Shown here piece by piece: positions 41,887 through 50,938 of a stretch of 64,000 nt of DNA. The DNA comes from CAVRXQ01 sp963838845. GTDB lineage: Bacteria > Actinomycetota > Acidimicrobiia > Acidimicrobiales > Bog-793. Location: assembly GCA_963838845.1 (NCBI GenBank), contig CAWISR010000003.1:1426001-1490000 (forward strand), in the 5' to 3' direction. The notes under the pieces are model-generated. The model had not been told where the DNA came from. It ran no database searches and saw only the letters and a list, made by a program, of their open reading frames with translations. Numbering within the stretch: the stretch's first letter is position 1; each line of letters begins with the position of its first letter. The translations under genes were made by a program, and so were the position numbers.

Positions 41887-44844
41887 ATGCCGGAGGAACA
41901 CGCGCCACCGGTCGTCGCGGTCGTCGTCGCCTCCGACTCAGGACCCTGGCTCGAAGAGACCCTCTCTTCGCTCGCCACCCAGGACTACGACAACCTGACG
42001 ACCATCGTCGTCGACGCCGCGAGCGAACGTTCGCTCGCCCCCCGCGTCGCCAAGGTGACCCCGACCTTCTACTTCGCCCGCCTTGAGGAGAACCGTGGCT
42101 ACGGCCCGAGCGCGAACGCCGTGCTCGACCTCGCCGAAGGTGCCGCGTACTACCTGTTCTGCCACGACGACGTTGTGCTCGAGCCGGACACGGTGCGACG
42201 ACTCGTCGAAGAGGCGTTCCGGTCGAACTCCGGACTCGTCGGCCCGAAGCTCGTCGATCCCGACGAGCCGGACCGGATCCTGCAGCTCGGCCTCGACATG
42301 GACCGCTTCGGCGCGCCGGTCCGCCGCGTCGAGCGACGGGAGTTCGACCAGGCGCAGCACGACGAAGCACGCGAGGTCTTCGCGGTTCCCGGTGGCTGCC
42401 TGCTCGTGCGCGCCGACCTGTTCGAGACGATCGGCGGATTCGACGACGAGATCTCGATGTTTGGCGAGGACATCGATCTCGCTTGGCGGGCGCGCATCGC
42501 CGGTGCACGGGTCTCGATCACACCGCTCGCGACCGTCCGTCACCTGGAGGCGACCGCGGCGCGTCGCCGGCCGATGCCCGAGGCGCGTGCGCTCCAGTGG
42601 CGACACGAACTCCGCGCCGTGCTGAAGAACTACTCGGCGACGCGCCGATGGCGCGTCCTCACGCAGCTCGCCGCCCTCAGCACGCTCGAATTCGGGTACT
42701 TCGTCGCGATCGGCCGATCACGGCGCGCCCGCGAGGTCGTCGACGCGTGGCGGTGGAATTTCGCGAGCGAGCGCCACCTGCACGAAGCGCGCGCCGAAGT
42801 CGCGGCGTCACGGCGTCTCTCGGACCGCATCGTGTTGCGGCTCGCGATCCGCAGTTCGTTCCGCTTCCTGCGCGCCGCGCGCGCTCACGCTGAGGACGCG
42901 GTGGTGCGCAGGAGCGTTCGCCGCGACATGCGGCGACATCCGGCGGGAAAGCTCGACGCTCCGTTGCGGCCCCGCTCGGTGACGATCGGCGCGGTCATCG
43001 CCGGAGCGGTGATCCTCATCGGGTCGCGGCTCTTGCTCGTCGGCCATCTCCCCTTGATCGGGACGTACCTCCCGATCCCGGGTCCTGGGAAACTGCTCGG
43101 CGACTATCTCGGCGGATCCGCCGGTCCGGGCAACGGTCCCGTCGGGCCGGTCTCACCCGCCTACGCCTTTTTCGGTCTTGCCGGCCTCGTGTTCGGCGGC
43201 GCGATGGGCTTCGTCTTGAAGCTCGCGATGGTCGGCGCGGTCGTCGCCGGCGCGTTCGGCGTCGGCCGCCTGGTGCGACCGCTCGGCTCATCGCTGGCGC
43301 GGCTCGCGGCGGCGATCGCCTACCTCTTCCTTCCCCTGCTTGCCGACGATCTCGGCCGCGCGGCCCTTCCTTCACTCGCCGTCTACGGGGTGATGCCCTA
43401 CATCGTGCAGCGCCTCGCCCGGTCGAGCGGACTCCCGCCGTACGCCGTTCGGGACCAGCGCCTTTGGTCACCGGCCGCGGCGTACGACGCGCTCGTCCTC
43501 GGGGTGCTCGTCGCGGTCGGTGGTGCGTTCGCGCCGAGCACCGTGCTCGCCACCGTGGCGTGCGCGGCGGGACTGGCCCTCGTCTGCGCGCTCTCGGGAT
43601 CGTCCCGAGCCGCAGCCCGCACGGTCGCAGTGACGGTCTCTTCGATCGTGGTGGCCTTCGTCTTGTGCTTCCCGTGGTCGCTCACCTTCGTGCAGCCCGG
43701 TGCGAACGCGTCGGTGTTCTTCGGCGTGCAACGGACCGGCACCCGCGTTGCCGACCTCGCCGCCCTGTCGCGCTTCGACCTCGGTCCGATCGGTCACAGC
43801 CCGCTCGCGTACGGCCTCCTCGTCGCGTCGGCATTCGTGCTGTTCGTCGGTGGCGCGCAACGGTTCGCGTGGGGGGCGCGTTTTTGGGGGGCCGGGGTGT
43901 TCTCTCTCGGCGTCGCCTGGGCGGCGGGCGAGGGATACCTCGCGGCGGGAGGCGGGGCGGGACGCACGCTCGTCACCCCCGTCGCCGTCTGCGTCGCGGC
44001 GGCGGTCGGACTCGGTGTGGCCTCGCTCGAGGGTGAGGTCGCCGAAGCGCGCTTTGGTTGGCGCCATGCGGCGAGCGCCGCCTTCGTCATCGTCGGTGTG
44101 CTCGGCATCCTCCCTGTCCTCGGCGAGAGCCCCGGTGGCCGCTGGGAGCTGCCCCAGACCGGCTATGACGCCGTGCTGTCGGGCATCGCCGGTTCGAAGG
44201 GCGGCCTCTCCTCGGGGCGGGTGTTGTGGCTCGGCGCGCCGGACGCGGTGCCGGGCAACGGTTGGCAACTCCGGCCGGGCTTCGAAGAGATGCTCACCTC
44301 CTCGCTGTTGCCCGACGCGACGGCGATCTATCCGAGTGCGAACCCCGGCACGGCACGGCTCATCGGCGGCGACATCGCCGACGCCGAACTCGGAAGGACC
44401 GTCGAGCTCGGGCTGCTGCTCCGCCGTGAACAGGTGGCGGCGCTCGTCGTCCCGACGGCGTTCGCGCCGCAGCTCGTCGGCGCGGCATCGCAGACGGCGG
44501 CGCCACCACCCGGCGATCTCCTCAGCTCCCTCCAGAACCAAGAGGACCTGCGCGAGCTGCCCGGCGAGGGCGGGGCAGTGGTGTTCGAGAACACCGCCTG
44601 GACCCTGCGTCCGCCTTCGCACCACGGGCGCGCCACGCCGCTGCCGGTTCCGAAGGGGTCGACTCCGGGCGTGCTCCGCAGCCTCGGGGTTGTCGGCGCG
44701 ATCGTGGCGTGGTTCGCGTGCGCGGCGGCCGCGTGGTCCCGGCGCCGTCGGTCGGCGAGGGACCGCCGACGCCGGCGCGAACGGGTGACTGCCCCACCCG
44801 AGCCCGCGCACGAACCGATCCTCGTGCGAGAGGCGGTCGGCTGA
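41887..44844 (+). CDS. Large GT2 glycosyltransferase with polytopic membrane domain
   Basis: 985 residues. Residues 1-320: GT-A domain with VVAVVVASDSGPWLEETLSSL, YYLFCHDDVVLEPDTV (DDxV metal site), VFAVPGGCLLVRADLFETIGGFDDEISMFGEDIDLAWRA. Residues about 365-780: ten or more membrane helices. About 790-935: an extracytoplasmic segment, then one more helix (about 935-955) and a basic end RRRRSARDRRRRRERV. The same architecture and order (GT2-membrane protein then DUF5719) is conserved in actinobacterial loci such as mycobacterial Rv3259-Rv3260c surroundings. Probably synthesises or exports a cell-surface glycan; the chemistry is unknown. Confidence 0.8.
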   Translation: MPEEHAPPVVAVVVASDSGPWLEETLSSLATQDYDNLTTIVVDAASERSLAPRVAKVTPTFYFARLEENRGYGPSANAVLDLAEGAAYYLFCHDDVVLEPDTVRRLVEEAFRSNSGLVGPKLVDPDEPDRILQLGLDMDRFGAPVRRVERREFDQAQHDEAREVFAVPGGCLLVRADLFETIGGFDDEISMFGEDIDLAWRARIAGARVSITPLATVRHLEATAARRRPMPEARALQWRHELRAVLKNYSATRRWRVLTQLAALSTLEFGYFVAIGRSRRAREVVDAWRWNFASERHLHEARAEVAASRRLSDRIVLRLAIRSSFRFLRAARAHAEDAVVRRSVRRDMRRHPAGKLDAPLRPRSVTIGAVIAGAVILIGSRLLLVGHLPLIGTYLPIPGPGKLLGDYLGGSAGPGNGPVGPVSPAYAFFGLAGLVFGGAMGFVLKLAMVGAVVAGAFGVGRLVRPLGSSLARLAAAIAYLFLPLLADDLGRAALPSLAVYGVMPYIVQRLARSSGLPPYAVRDQRLWSPAAAYDALVLGVLVAVGGAFAPSTVLATVACAAGLALVCALSGSSRAAARTVAVTVSSIVVAFVLCFPWSLTFVQPGANASVFFGVQRTGTRVADLAALSRFDLGPIGHSPLAYGLLVASAFVLFVGGAQRFAWGARFWGAGVFSLGVAWAAGEGYLAAGGGAGRTLVTPVAVCVAAAVGLGVASLEGEVAEARFGWRHAASAAFVIVGVLGILPVLGESPGGRWELPQTGYDAVLSGIAGSKGGLSSGRVLWLGAPDAVPGNGWQLRPGFEEMLTSSLLPDATAIYPSANPGTARLIGGDIADAELGRTVELGLLLRREQVAALVVPTAFAPQLVGAASQTAAPPPGDLLSSLQNQEDLRELPGEGGAVVFENTAWTLRPPSHHGRATPLPVPKGSTPGVLRSLGVVGAIVAWFACAAAAWSRRRRSARDRRRRRERVTAPPEPAHEPILVREAVG

Positions 44845-46331
44845 TGCCGGACCTCGCGCAGCGAAAGACGCGCCGGGCCATTGTCTTGGTGACGCTCGCC
44901 GCGCTCGGCGCGGCGGTGATCGCGGCGAGCGTCGCGGTCCACCCGCCCAAGGTGCGCGGCGCACTCGCCGCCGAAGCGGCGGTCGTGGCGCACGATCCGG
45001 GGGCGGAGTCTTCGATGTGGTCGTGCGCGGGGCCGCTGCCGATCGGCAGCGCGACGGTGCATTCGGCGATCGAACTGACGAACTCCGCGCCCGTGCCGGT
45101 CGCCGCGCAGTTCTCGTTCGCGACGGGGTCGGGAGCCGTCAGCGCCGGACGTGTCGTCGTTCCTTCGGCGGGCGTCGTCGTCCTGCGTCCCCCCGCGGTC
45201 GCGCGACCGGGCTACGCGGCGGCGCGCGTCGTCGCGCAGGGAGCGGGCCTGAGCGTCGTCGAGGTCGTGCATTCAACCGAGGGACCGGACGCCGCGTCGT
45301 GCACACCGTCCACGGCGACGACCGCCTATCTCGTCGCGGGCGACACCCGCAAGAGCGACGACGTCACGCTTTCGCTCTACGACCCCGGTGCGACGCCGGC
45401 GGTCGCGAGCGTGACCGTGGCGACACCGAGCGGCGTGCAGTCACCTCCCGCGCTGCAGGGCCTACCCGTCGGCGCGGGCCAGATCGCGACGTACGCGATC
45501 GCAGAACGTGTCCCGTTCGCCTCCGAGCTCGGGATCACCGTGCGCTCTTCGGCCGGCAGCCTCGTCGTCGGATCACTCTCGTCGACGCGCGTCGACGGCA
45601 CCGGCTTCGACGCGCTCGAGCCGGGGATCGCTTCTCCTTCGCCGGTTTGGTCGTTCGCCGCCGCCCCGACCGGGCCCGCCGCGCAGCAGACGATCGACTT
45701 GCTGAATCCGTCGCGAACGACGGCCAAAGTGGCCGTCGCCGATTCGACCTCGAACGGAACCGCGCGCCTCGGTGTCGTCGTCGCGCCGGGGGCGGTCGCG
45801 CGCGTCGCGTTGCCGACCGAACCGAAGGCGCGGGCACTCGGTTCGGTCGAGATCTCCGTCGTCCGCGGCGTGCCCATCGTCGCCGCCCGCTCCACGATCG
45901 TCGGGGCGGTGATCCCCGCCGCGCAGCTGCCGGAGCAGAATCCGATCCTGCGCGCCCGGCGCGCCCTCCATCTCGTCGCGCGCACGCCGGTCGGCTACAC
46001 CGTGACGAACGGCGCCCCACGCGACGCGTCGCGCTGGGTCGTCGGCGGGGGAGAAAAGGACCGCGAGAACGCGACCGAACTCGTCGTCACGAATCCGAAC
46101 GCCAGCGCTTCGCTGGTGACGATTCGCCCCGTTGGGTCATCCTCGCCGTGGATCTCGAAACTCGTCGTGAACGGCGGGACCTCGGCCGTCGTCGACCTCG
46201 CCGACCTCGCCGAGGCGACGGGGCGGTTCGGGCTCGACGTGCAGGCGAGCGAGCCGGTGGTCGCGACGGGAACGGTCTACGCGAGCGGGTCGACGGGGTT
46301 CACGTCGCCGGCTGCCATCCCGCTCGGCTGA
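44844..46331 (+). CDS. DUF5719 family secreted/anchored protein
   Basis: 495 residues from ATG at 44844, overlapping the previous stop codon by one base (TGATG). An N-terminal signal or anchor helix (about 12-30: AIVLVTLAALGAAVIAASVAV) precedes a long beta-rich extracytoplasmic part with repeated Ig-like strand patterns (IDLLNPSRTTAKVAVAD..., LVVTNPNASASLVTI). This matches DUF5719, which always follows the large GT2 gene in actinobacterial surface loci; function unknown. Its last 55 bases overlap antisense with the end of ftsH. Confidence 0.75.
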   Translation: MPDLAQRKTRRAIVLVTLAALGAAVIAASVAVHPPKVRGALAAEAAVVAHDPGAESSMWSCAGPLPIGSATVHSAIELTNSAPVPVAAQFSFATGSGAVSAGRVVVPSAGVVVLRPPAVARPGYAAARVVAQGAGLSVVEVVHSTEGPDAASCTPSTATTAYLVAGDTRKSDDVTLSLYDPGATPAVASVTVATPSGVQSPPALQGLPVGAGQIATYAIAERVPFASELGITVRSSAGSLVVGSLSSTRVDGTGFDALEPGIASPSPVWSFAAAPTGPAAQQTIDLLNPSRTTAKVAVADSTSNGTARLGVVVAPGAVARVALPTEPKARALGSVEISVVRGVPIVAARSTIVGAVIPAAQLPEQNPILRARRALHLVARTPVGYTVTNGAPRDASRWVVGGGEKDRENATELVVTNPNASASLVTIRPVGSSSPWISKLVVNGGTSAVVDLADLAEATGRFGLDVQASEPVVATGTVYASGSTGFTSPAAIPLG

Positions 46332-48325
46332 GTCGCGGCGGAGCCGCCGCCGTTCGAAGTCGAGCTTGCGCCGGCCGGGACGGGAACCGGTGCGCCGCCG
46401 CGGATCCCGCCGATGACGTGCACCGCCTCGGGCGTTTCGCCGTGAACCGGGCGGCCGAAGGCAGTGTCGATGATCTTCGCCACCTCGGCGCCGTCGATCG
46501 TTTCCCGCTCGAGCAGAGCCTTCGCGACGAGTTCGAGACCGGAGCGGTGCTGAGAGAGGATGTCGCGGGCGCGGTCTTCTTGCTCGCGCAGGATGCGGGC
46601 GATCTCCTCGTCGACGACTCGGCTCGTGTCCTCGGAGTAGTCCCGCGTGTGCATGAGGTCTTCACCGAGGAACACCGTCCCCTGCGATCCCCACGCCATC
46701 GGACCGACGCGCTCTGACATGCCCCATTCACGGACCATCTTCCGGGCGAGCTCGGTATTGCGCTGCAGGTCGTCGCTCGCGCCCGTCGACAGGTCGCCGT
46801 AGATGATGAGCTCGGCGACGCGTCCGCCCATCCGCACGCAGAGCGAGTCCTCGATGTACTCACGCCGGTAGATGTGGCGCTCCTCGATCGGCAGCTGCTG
46901 GGTGACCCCGAGGGCGAGACCAGTCGGGATGATGCTCACCTTCAACAGCGGGTCGGCGAAGGGGAGCACGTACGACAAGATCGCGTGCCCCGTCTCGTGG
47001 TACGCGATGCGCTCTTTCTCCGCGTCGGAGAGCACCAGCGACTCACGCTGCTGGCCCATGAGGACCCGGTCGCGCGACGCGTCGAAGTCCTTCATCTCGA
47101 TGACCTGACTGCCGCGGCGCACCGCGTGCAGCGCCGCCTCGTTGACGAGGTTGGCGAGGTCGGCGCCACTCATCCCCGGGGTGCCGCGGGCGACGAGCTG
47201 CAGGTCGACGTCTGGGCCGATCCGCTTGTCGCGGCAGTGGACCTGCAGGATCGGCACGCGCTCTGAGAGGTCAGGCAGCGGGACGACGATCTGGCGGTCG
47301 AAACGCCCCGGTCGCAACAGGGCGGGGTCCAAGATGTCGGGACGGTTCGTCGCCGCCATCATGACGACGCCCTCTGCCGAGTCGAAGCCGTCCATCTCCG
47401 AAAGCATCTGGTTGAGTGTCTGTTCGCGCTCGTCGTGCCCGCCGCCGAGGCCGGCGCCGCGCTTTCTGCCGATCGAGTCGATCTCGTCAACGAAGATGAT
47501 CGCCGGTGCCTGCTTGCGCGCCGTCATGAACAGGTCGCGCACCCGGCTCGCGCCGACGCCGACGAACATCTCCATGAAGTCCGAGCCGCTCACCGACAAG
47601 AACGGCACGCCAGCCTCACCAGCGACGGCGCGGGCGAGGAGCGTCTTGCCGGTGCCGGGAGGCCCGACCAACAGCACCCCCTTCGGGATGCGCGCGCCGA
47701 TTTCACGGAAGCGCCCGGGCGACTTCAAGAACTCGACGATCTCGGAGATCTCTTGTTTCACCCCCGCGTAGCCGGCGACGTCGGCGAAGGTCGTGCGGGG
47801 ACGTTCGGTCGAGTAGACCTTCGCCCGGCTGCGCCCGATCGACATGATCCCGGTCATCTGCCCCTGGGCTCGCCGCTGCATCCAGATGAGGAAGCCGACG
47901 ATGAGGACGACGGGCAGCAAATAGATGATGATCGTCGGGATGATGCTCGAGCCGGGCGTCACGAAATGCACCTTGGCGCCCGACGCCTGCAGCGCCGAGA
48001 TCTCGGCCTGGGTCGGCACCTCTGGGCCGGTCGTCGAGTAGGCCTCGCCGCCGCTGTACCCCACTTTGTAGAAGCCCGAGATCGCGCCGGACGAGTTGTT
48101 GACGTTGATCGTGCTGAACTCTTTGGTGGACAGGTCGTGCTGGAACGTGCTCCAACTGATCTGGTGCGCGTTGGAGCGGGAGAGGAACGACGAGCCGAAC
48201 AAGACGAGCACGAGCACGACGACGAGCCCGGCGATCACCCATCGCCAGGTGTTGTCACCGGTTTGTCCGGGGCCGCCCGGGCCCTGGTTGTTCTGCTGAC
48301 GGAGATCGTCAGGCCGCCTGCTCAC
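46277..48325 (-). CDS. ftsH: ATP-dependent zinc metalloprotease FtsH
   Basis: 682 residues. Membrane-anchored AAA+ protease that degrades membrane and regulatory proteins. Two membrane helices (about 28-48 and 128-147) flank the periplasmic domain. AAA+: GPPGTGKTLLARAVAGE (Walker A), IIFVDEIDSIGRKRG (Walker B), SRH region ATNRPDILDPALLRPGRFDRQ. Protease: AYHETGHAIL (HExxH) with later zinc ligand Asp region SDDLQRNTELARKM. A Gly/Ser/Pro-rich C-terminus follows. Its end overlaps antisense with DUF5719 by 55 bases. Confidence 0.96.
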   Translation of the reverse strand: MSRRPDDLRQQNNQGPGGPGQTGDNTWRWVIAGLVVVLVLVLFGSSFLSRSNAHQISWSTFQHDLSTKEFSTINVNNSSGAISGFYKVGYSGGEAYSTTGPEVPTQAEISALQASGAKVHFVTPGSSIIPTIIIYLLPVVLIVGFLIWMQRRAQGQMTGIMSIGRSRAKVYSTERPRTTFADVAGYAGVKQEISEIVEFLKSPGRFREIGARIPKGVLLVGPPGTGKTLLARAVAGEAGVPFLSVSGSDFMEMFVGVGASRVRDLFMTARKQAPAIIFVDEIDSIGRKRGAGLGGGHDEREQTLNQMLSEMDGFDSAEGVVMMAATNRPDILDPALLRPGRFDRQIVVPLPDLSERVPILQVHCRDKRIGPDVDLQLVARGTPGMSGADLANLVNEAALHAVRRGSQVIEMKDFDASRDRVLMGQQRESLVLSDAEKERIAYHETGHAILSYVLPFADPLLKVSIIPTGLALGVTQQLPIEERHIYRREYIEDSLCVRMGGRVAELIIYGDLSTGASDDLQRNTELARKMVREWGMSERVGPMAWGSQGTVFLGEDLMHTRDYSEDTSRVVDEEIARILREQEDRARDILSQHRSGLELVAKALLERETIDGAEVAKIIDTAFGRPVHGETPEAVHVIGGIRGGAPVPVPAGASSTSNGGGSAATQPSGMAAGDVNPVDPLA

Positions 48326-48383
48326 CGCTTTATCGTACGCCTGGCCTGGCAGATTTCTGGTCGTTACTGCCGAGGAGAAGACC

Positions 48384-49169
48384 GTGAGCGCTCTCGTCTC
48401 CCGCGGTCACGGCGCGCGACCAGGCGTTGAAGGCGCGAACTCCTACGGCCTCGGGTTCGCGCTCGGCGGTGCGGCGCTTGGTTACGTGCTCGGATCGGTC
48501 GGCGTCGCCGCCTACGACAAGGCGTCGCACGTGGCGACCGGGGCGGTCACTTTCGGTGGCAACGTCGTCAGCCTCCTTGGATTGTGGATCGGGTTCGTCG
48601 GCGCGGCGATCCTCGCGGTGCGCAGCCGACCACGCGCACCGGGCACGTCGATCGTCGGATCGCTCCGCGACGAGCTGGGATTTTCGATCCGCCCCTGGCC
48701 CGACATCCCCCTCGGCATCGCCGTGGGACTCGCCGCCCAGCTCGCGCTGGTGCCGCTTTTGGAGCTGCCGCTCGTGCCGTTCGTTCCGCGCCTGTTCCAC
48801 CGCATCTCCCAGCCGGCGCGCTCGCTCACCGACCACGTCCACGGCCCGGGGCTCGTCCTCATCGGCCTTCTTGTCTGCGTCGGCAGTCCGATCGTCGAGG
48901 AGGTCTTCTTTCGCGGCCTCCTCTTGCGCTCGCTGATCGGCGTGTTCGTGCAGCGGTCGCGCCGGTGGGCGGTCATCGCCGCCATCGTCCTCACGGGCGT
49001 GCTGTTCGGCCTCGCTCACTTCGAGGCGCTCGAGCTGCTCGCGTTGAGCGGGTTCGGGATGGTGCTCGGTGTGCTCGCCACACGATCCGGCCGGCTCGGA
49101 CCGGGCATCGTCGCTCACATCTCGTTCAACGCCCTCGCGTTCTTCACGATCGCGTCGCTTCGCAGCTGA
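48384..49169 (+). CDS. CPBP family intramembrane glutamic endopeptidase-like protein
   Basis: 261 residues from GTG at 48384. Six to eight membrane helices. Abi/CPBP motifs in order: SPIVEEVFFRGLLLRSL (motif 1, EExxxR), FGLAHFEALELLALSGFGMVLG (motif 2, H), and IVAHISFNALAFF (motif 3, HxxxN). Bacterial members relate to Rce1 CAAX proteases, and many serve in bacteriocin self-immunity or unknown membrane proteolysis. It is divergent from ftsH, with no bacteriocin gene nearby. Confidence 0.88.
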   Translation: MSALVSRGHGARPGVEGANSYGLGFALGGAALGYVLGSVGVAAYDKASHVATGAVTFGGNVVSLLGLWIGFVGAAILAVRSRPRAPGTSIVGSLRDELGFSIRPWPDIPLGIAVGLAAQLALVPLLELPLVPFVPRLFHRISQPARSLTDHVHGPGLVLIGLLVCVGSPIVEEVFFRGLLLRSLIGVFVQRSRRWAVIAAIVLTGVLFGLAHFEALELLALSGFGMVLGVLATRSGRLGPGIVAHISFNALAFFTIASLRS

Positions 49170-49225
49170 AGCGGCAGTCGCAGCTCCCCGTCCGACGCCA
49201 TCGCCAAGGGTTTGGCGAAGGAGCG

Positions 49226-50635
49226 TTGATAGCGTTCGACGCCGTGGCGGGGACCGAAGCGCTCGATCGCATCTTCAAGGCGTACGACGTGCGTGGGGTC
49301 GTGCCGAGTGACCTCGATCGAAGGCGGGCGTTCGCGATCGGCTACGCGTTCGCGCGCTTTGCCAAAGAGCGTGATGGTGACATCCCGGTGATCGTCGCCC
49401 ACGACATGCGGACGTCGGGCGAGGAGCTCGCGGCGGCGTTCGGTGCGGGTGTCGAAGACGCCGGCGGCGCGCAGTGCGCGATCGGCCTTGCGTCGACGGA
49501 CCTGTTGTACTTCGTGTCCGGACGGCGGCCCGGTCCCGGAGCGATGCTCACCGCCTCGCACAACCCACCCGAGTGGAATGGGATCAAGTTCTGCCTGTCC
49601 GGGGCGCGCCCCGTCGCCCAGGATTCGGGGCTCGCGGAGATCAAGGTCTTCGCCGAGACCCGACTCGCGTCGGTACCAGAAGACGTCGACGCCCCCCCGG
49701 CGGTGCGCGATCCGCGCGACTGGGTCGGGGAGTTCGCCGACCACGTGCGCAGCTTCGTCGATGTGAAGGCGCTGAAGCCGCTCGCCGTCGTCGCCGATAC
49801 CGCGAACGGCATGGGAGGACTCATCGCGCCGGCGGTATTCAGCGACCTCCCGTGCTCGCTCGATCTCCTCTACGCCGATCTGGACGGCACGTTCCCGAAC
49901 CACCCGGCGAATCCGATCGATCCCGAAAATCTGGCGGACTTGCAGGCGCGCATCGTCGAAACCGGCGCCGACGTCGGGCTCGCCTTCGACGGCGACGCCG
50001 ACCGGGTGTTCCTCGTCGACGAGGCTGGCGGGCCGTTGACGGGGTCGACGACGACGGCGATCGTCGCGAGTTCGATCCTCGACAAGAACCCCGGGGCGAC
50101 CGTGCTCTACAACCTCATTTGCTCGCGGACGGTTCCCGAGGTGATCGCCGAGCACGGCGGGGTGGGCATCCGCACTCGCGTCGGTCACTCGTTCATCAAA
50201 GCGGAGATGGCGCGCACGAACGCCATGTTCGCCGGCGAACACTCCGGTCACTACTACTTCCGCGACAACTACCGGGCCGACTCGGGGATCATCGCGGCGA
50301 TGTTCGTCATGGAAGCGCTCTCCGCCGCGGACGAGCCGCTCTCCGAGCTCCGCCGACCGTTCGAGCGATACGCGGACTCTGGCGAGATCAATACGCGTGT
50401 CGACGATCCCGCGGCGACGATCGCATCCGTCGAAGACAAGTACGCCGACGCCGGGGCGGAGATCGATCACCTCGACGGCCTCACCGTCGACTTCGGCGAC
50501 TGGTGGTTCAACCTGCGCCCGTCGAACACCGAACCGCTGCTGCGCCTGAACGTGGAGGCGGCTGACGAAGAAGAGCTCGCACGGCGTGTGTCAGAGGTCG
50601 AGGCATTCGTTCGTGGCGACGCAAGCGAAGGGTGA
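49226..50635 (+). CDS. manB: Phosphomannomutase/phosphoglucomutase (ManB type)
   Basis: 469 residues from TTG at 49226; GTG at 49244 is an alternative, and AAGGAG lies close upstream of the TTG. Interconverts mannose-6-P and mannose-1-P for the GDP-mannose pathway. Motifs: AYDVRGVVPSDL, phosphoserine TASHNPPEWNGIKF, magnesium-binding FDGDADRVFLVDE, sugar-binding GEHSGHYYF and phosphate-binding RPSNTEPLLRLNVE. The order manB-Trm112-SIS-ahcY is conserved in Actinobacteria. Supplies manC at 34829. Confidence 0.93.
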   Translation: MIAFDAVAGTEALDRIFKAYDVRGVVPSDLDRRRAFAIGYAFARFAKERDGDIPVIVAHDMRTSGEELAAAFGAGVEDAGGAQCAIGLASTDLLYFVSGRRPGPGAMLTASHNPPEWNGIKFCLSGARPVAQDSGLAEIKVFAETRLASVPEDVDAPPAVRDPRDWVGEFADHVRSFVDVKALKPLAVVADTANGMGGLIAPAVFSDLPCSLDLLYADLDGTFPNHPANPIDPENLADLQARIVETGADVGLAFDGDADRVFLVDEAGGPLTGSTTTAIVASSILDKNPGATVLYNLICSRTVPEVIAEHGGVGIRTRVGHSFIKAEMARTNAMFAGEHSGHYYFRDNYRADSGIIAAMFVMEALSAADEPLSELRRPFERYADSGEINTRVDDPAATIASVEDKYADAGAEIDHLDGLTVDFGDWWFNLRPSNTEPLLRLNVEAADEEELARRVSEVEAFVRGDASEG

Positions 50636-50640
50636 CGCGG

Positions 50641-50898
50641 ATGACGCTCGATACTTTCCTCCTTGAGATCCTCGTCGATCCGGAGGACAAGGAACCGCTG
50701 TGGTACTTCGCCGACGAAGAGACGCTCTACAACCCGCGCCTGAAGCGGCGCTACGCCGTGAGCGACGGCATCCCGATCCTGTTGATCGAAGAGGCTGAGC
50801 CCGTCGACGACACCGAGGCGCGGCGGTTGGAAGAAAGGTCCGCGTCGGCGGTCGTGACCGGGACGGGGCCAGGACCCGAGAAGGACACGGAAGGCTGA
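50641..50898 (+). CDS. Trm112-like small protein lacking zinc cysteines
   Basis: 85 residues from ATG at 50641 (a GTG at 50632 overlapping manB is an alternative). LDTFLLEILVDPEDKEPLWYF and RRYAVSDGIPILLIEEAEP follow the Trm112/YcaR fold, with the usual DGIP(V/I)LL signature. The zinc-ribbon cysteines (CP..C) are replaced: position ILACP is ILVDP and the later CxxC is absent, as is common in actinobacterial versions. Trm112 proteins activate methyltransferases; what this cysteine-free form does is unknown. Coupled to manB. Confidence 0.8.
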   Translation: MTLDTFLLEILVDPEDKEPLWYFADEETLYNPRLKRRYAVSDGIPILLIEEAEPVDDTEARRLEERSASAVVTGTGPGPEKDTEG

Positions 50899-50938
50899 CC
50901 GCGTCGCAGCCCTTTCGCGCGCCTGACGCCGGTGAGAC

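Noticed and set aside
43468..44964. 498-codon minus-strand frame opposite the large GT2 gene
   Set aside because: Arg-rich shadow of a GC-rich membrane protein, no domain pattern.
48384..49169. Bacteriocin immunity function for the CPBP protein
   Set aside because: Family motifs are clear, but no bacteriocin or toxin gene is nearby.
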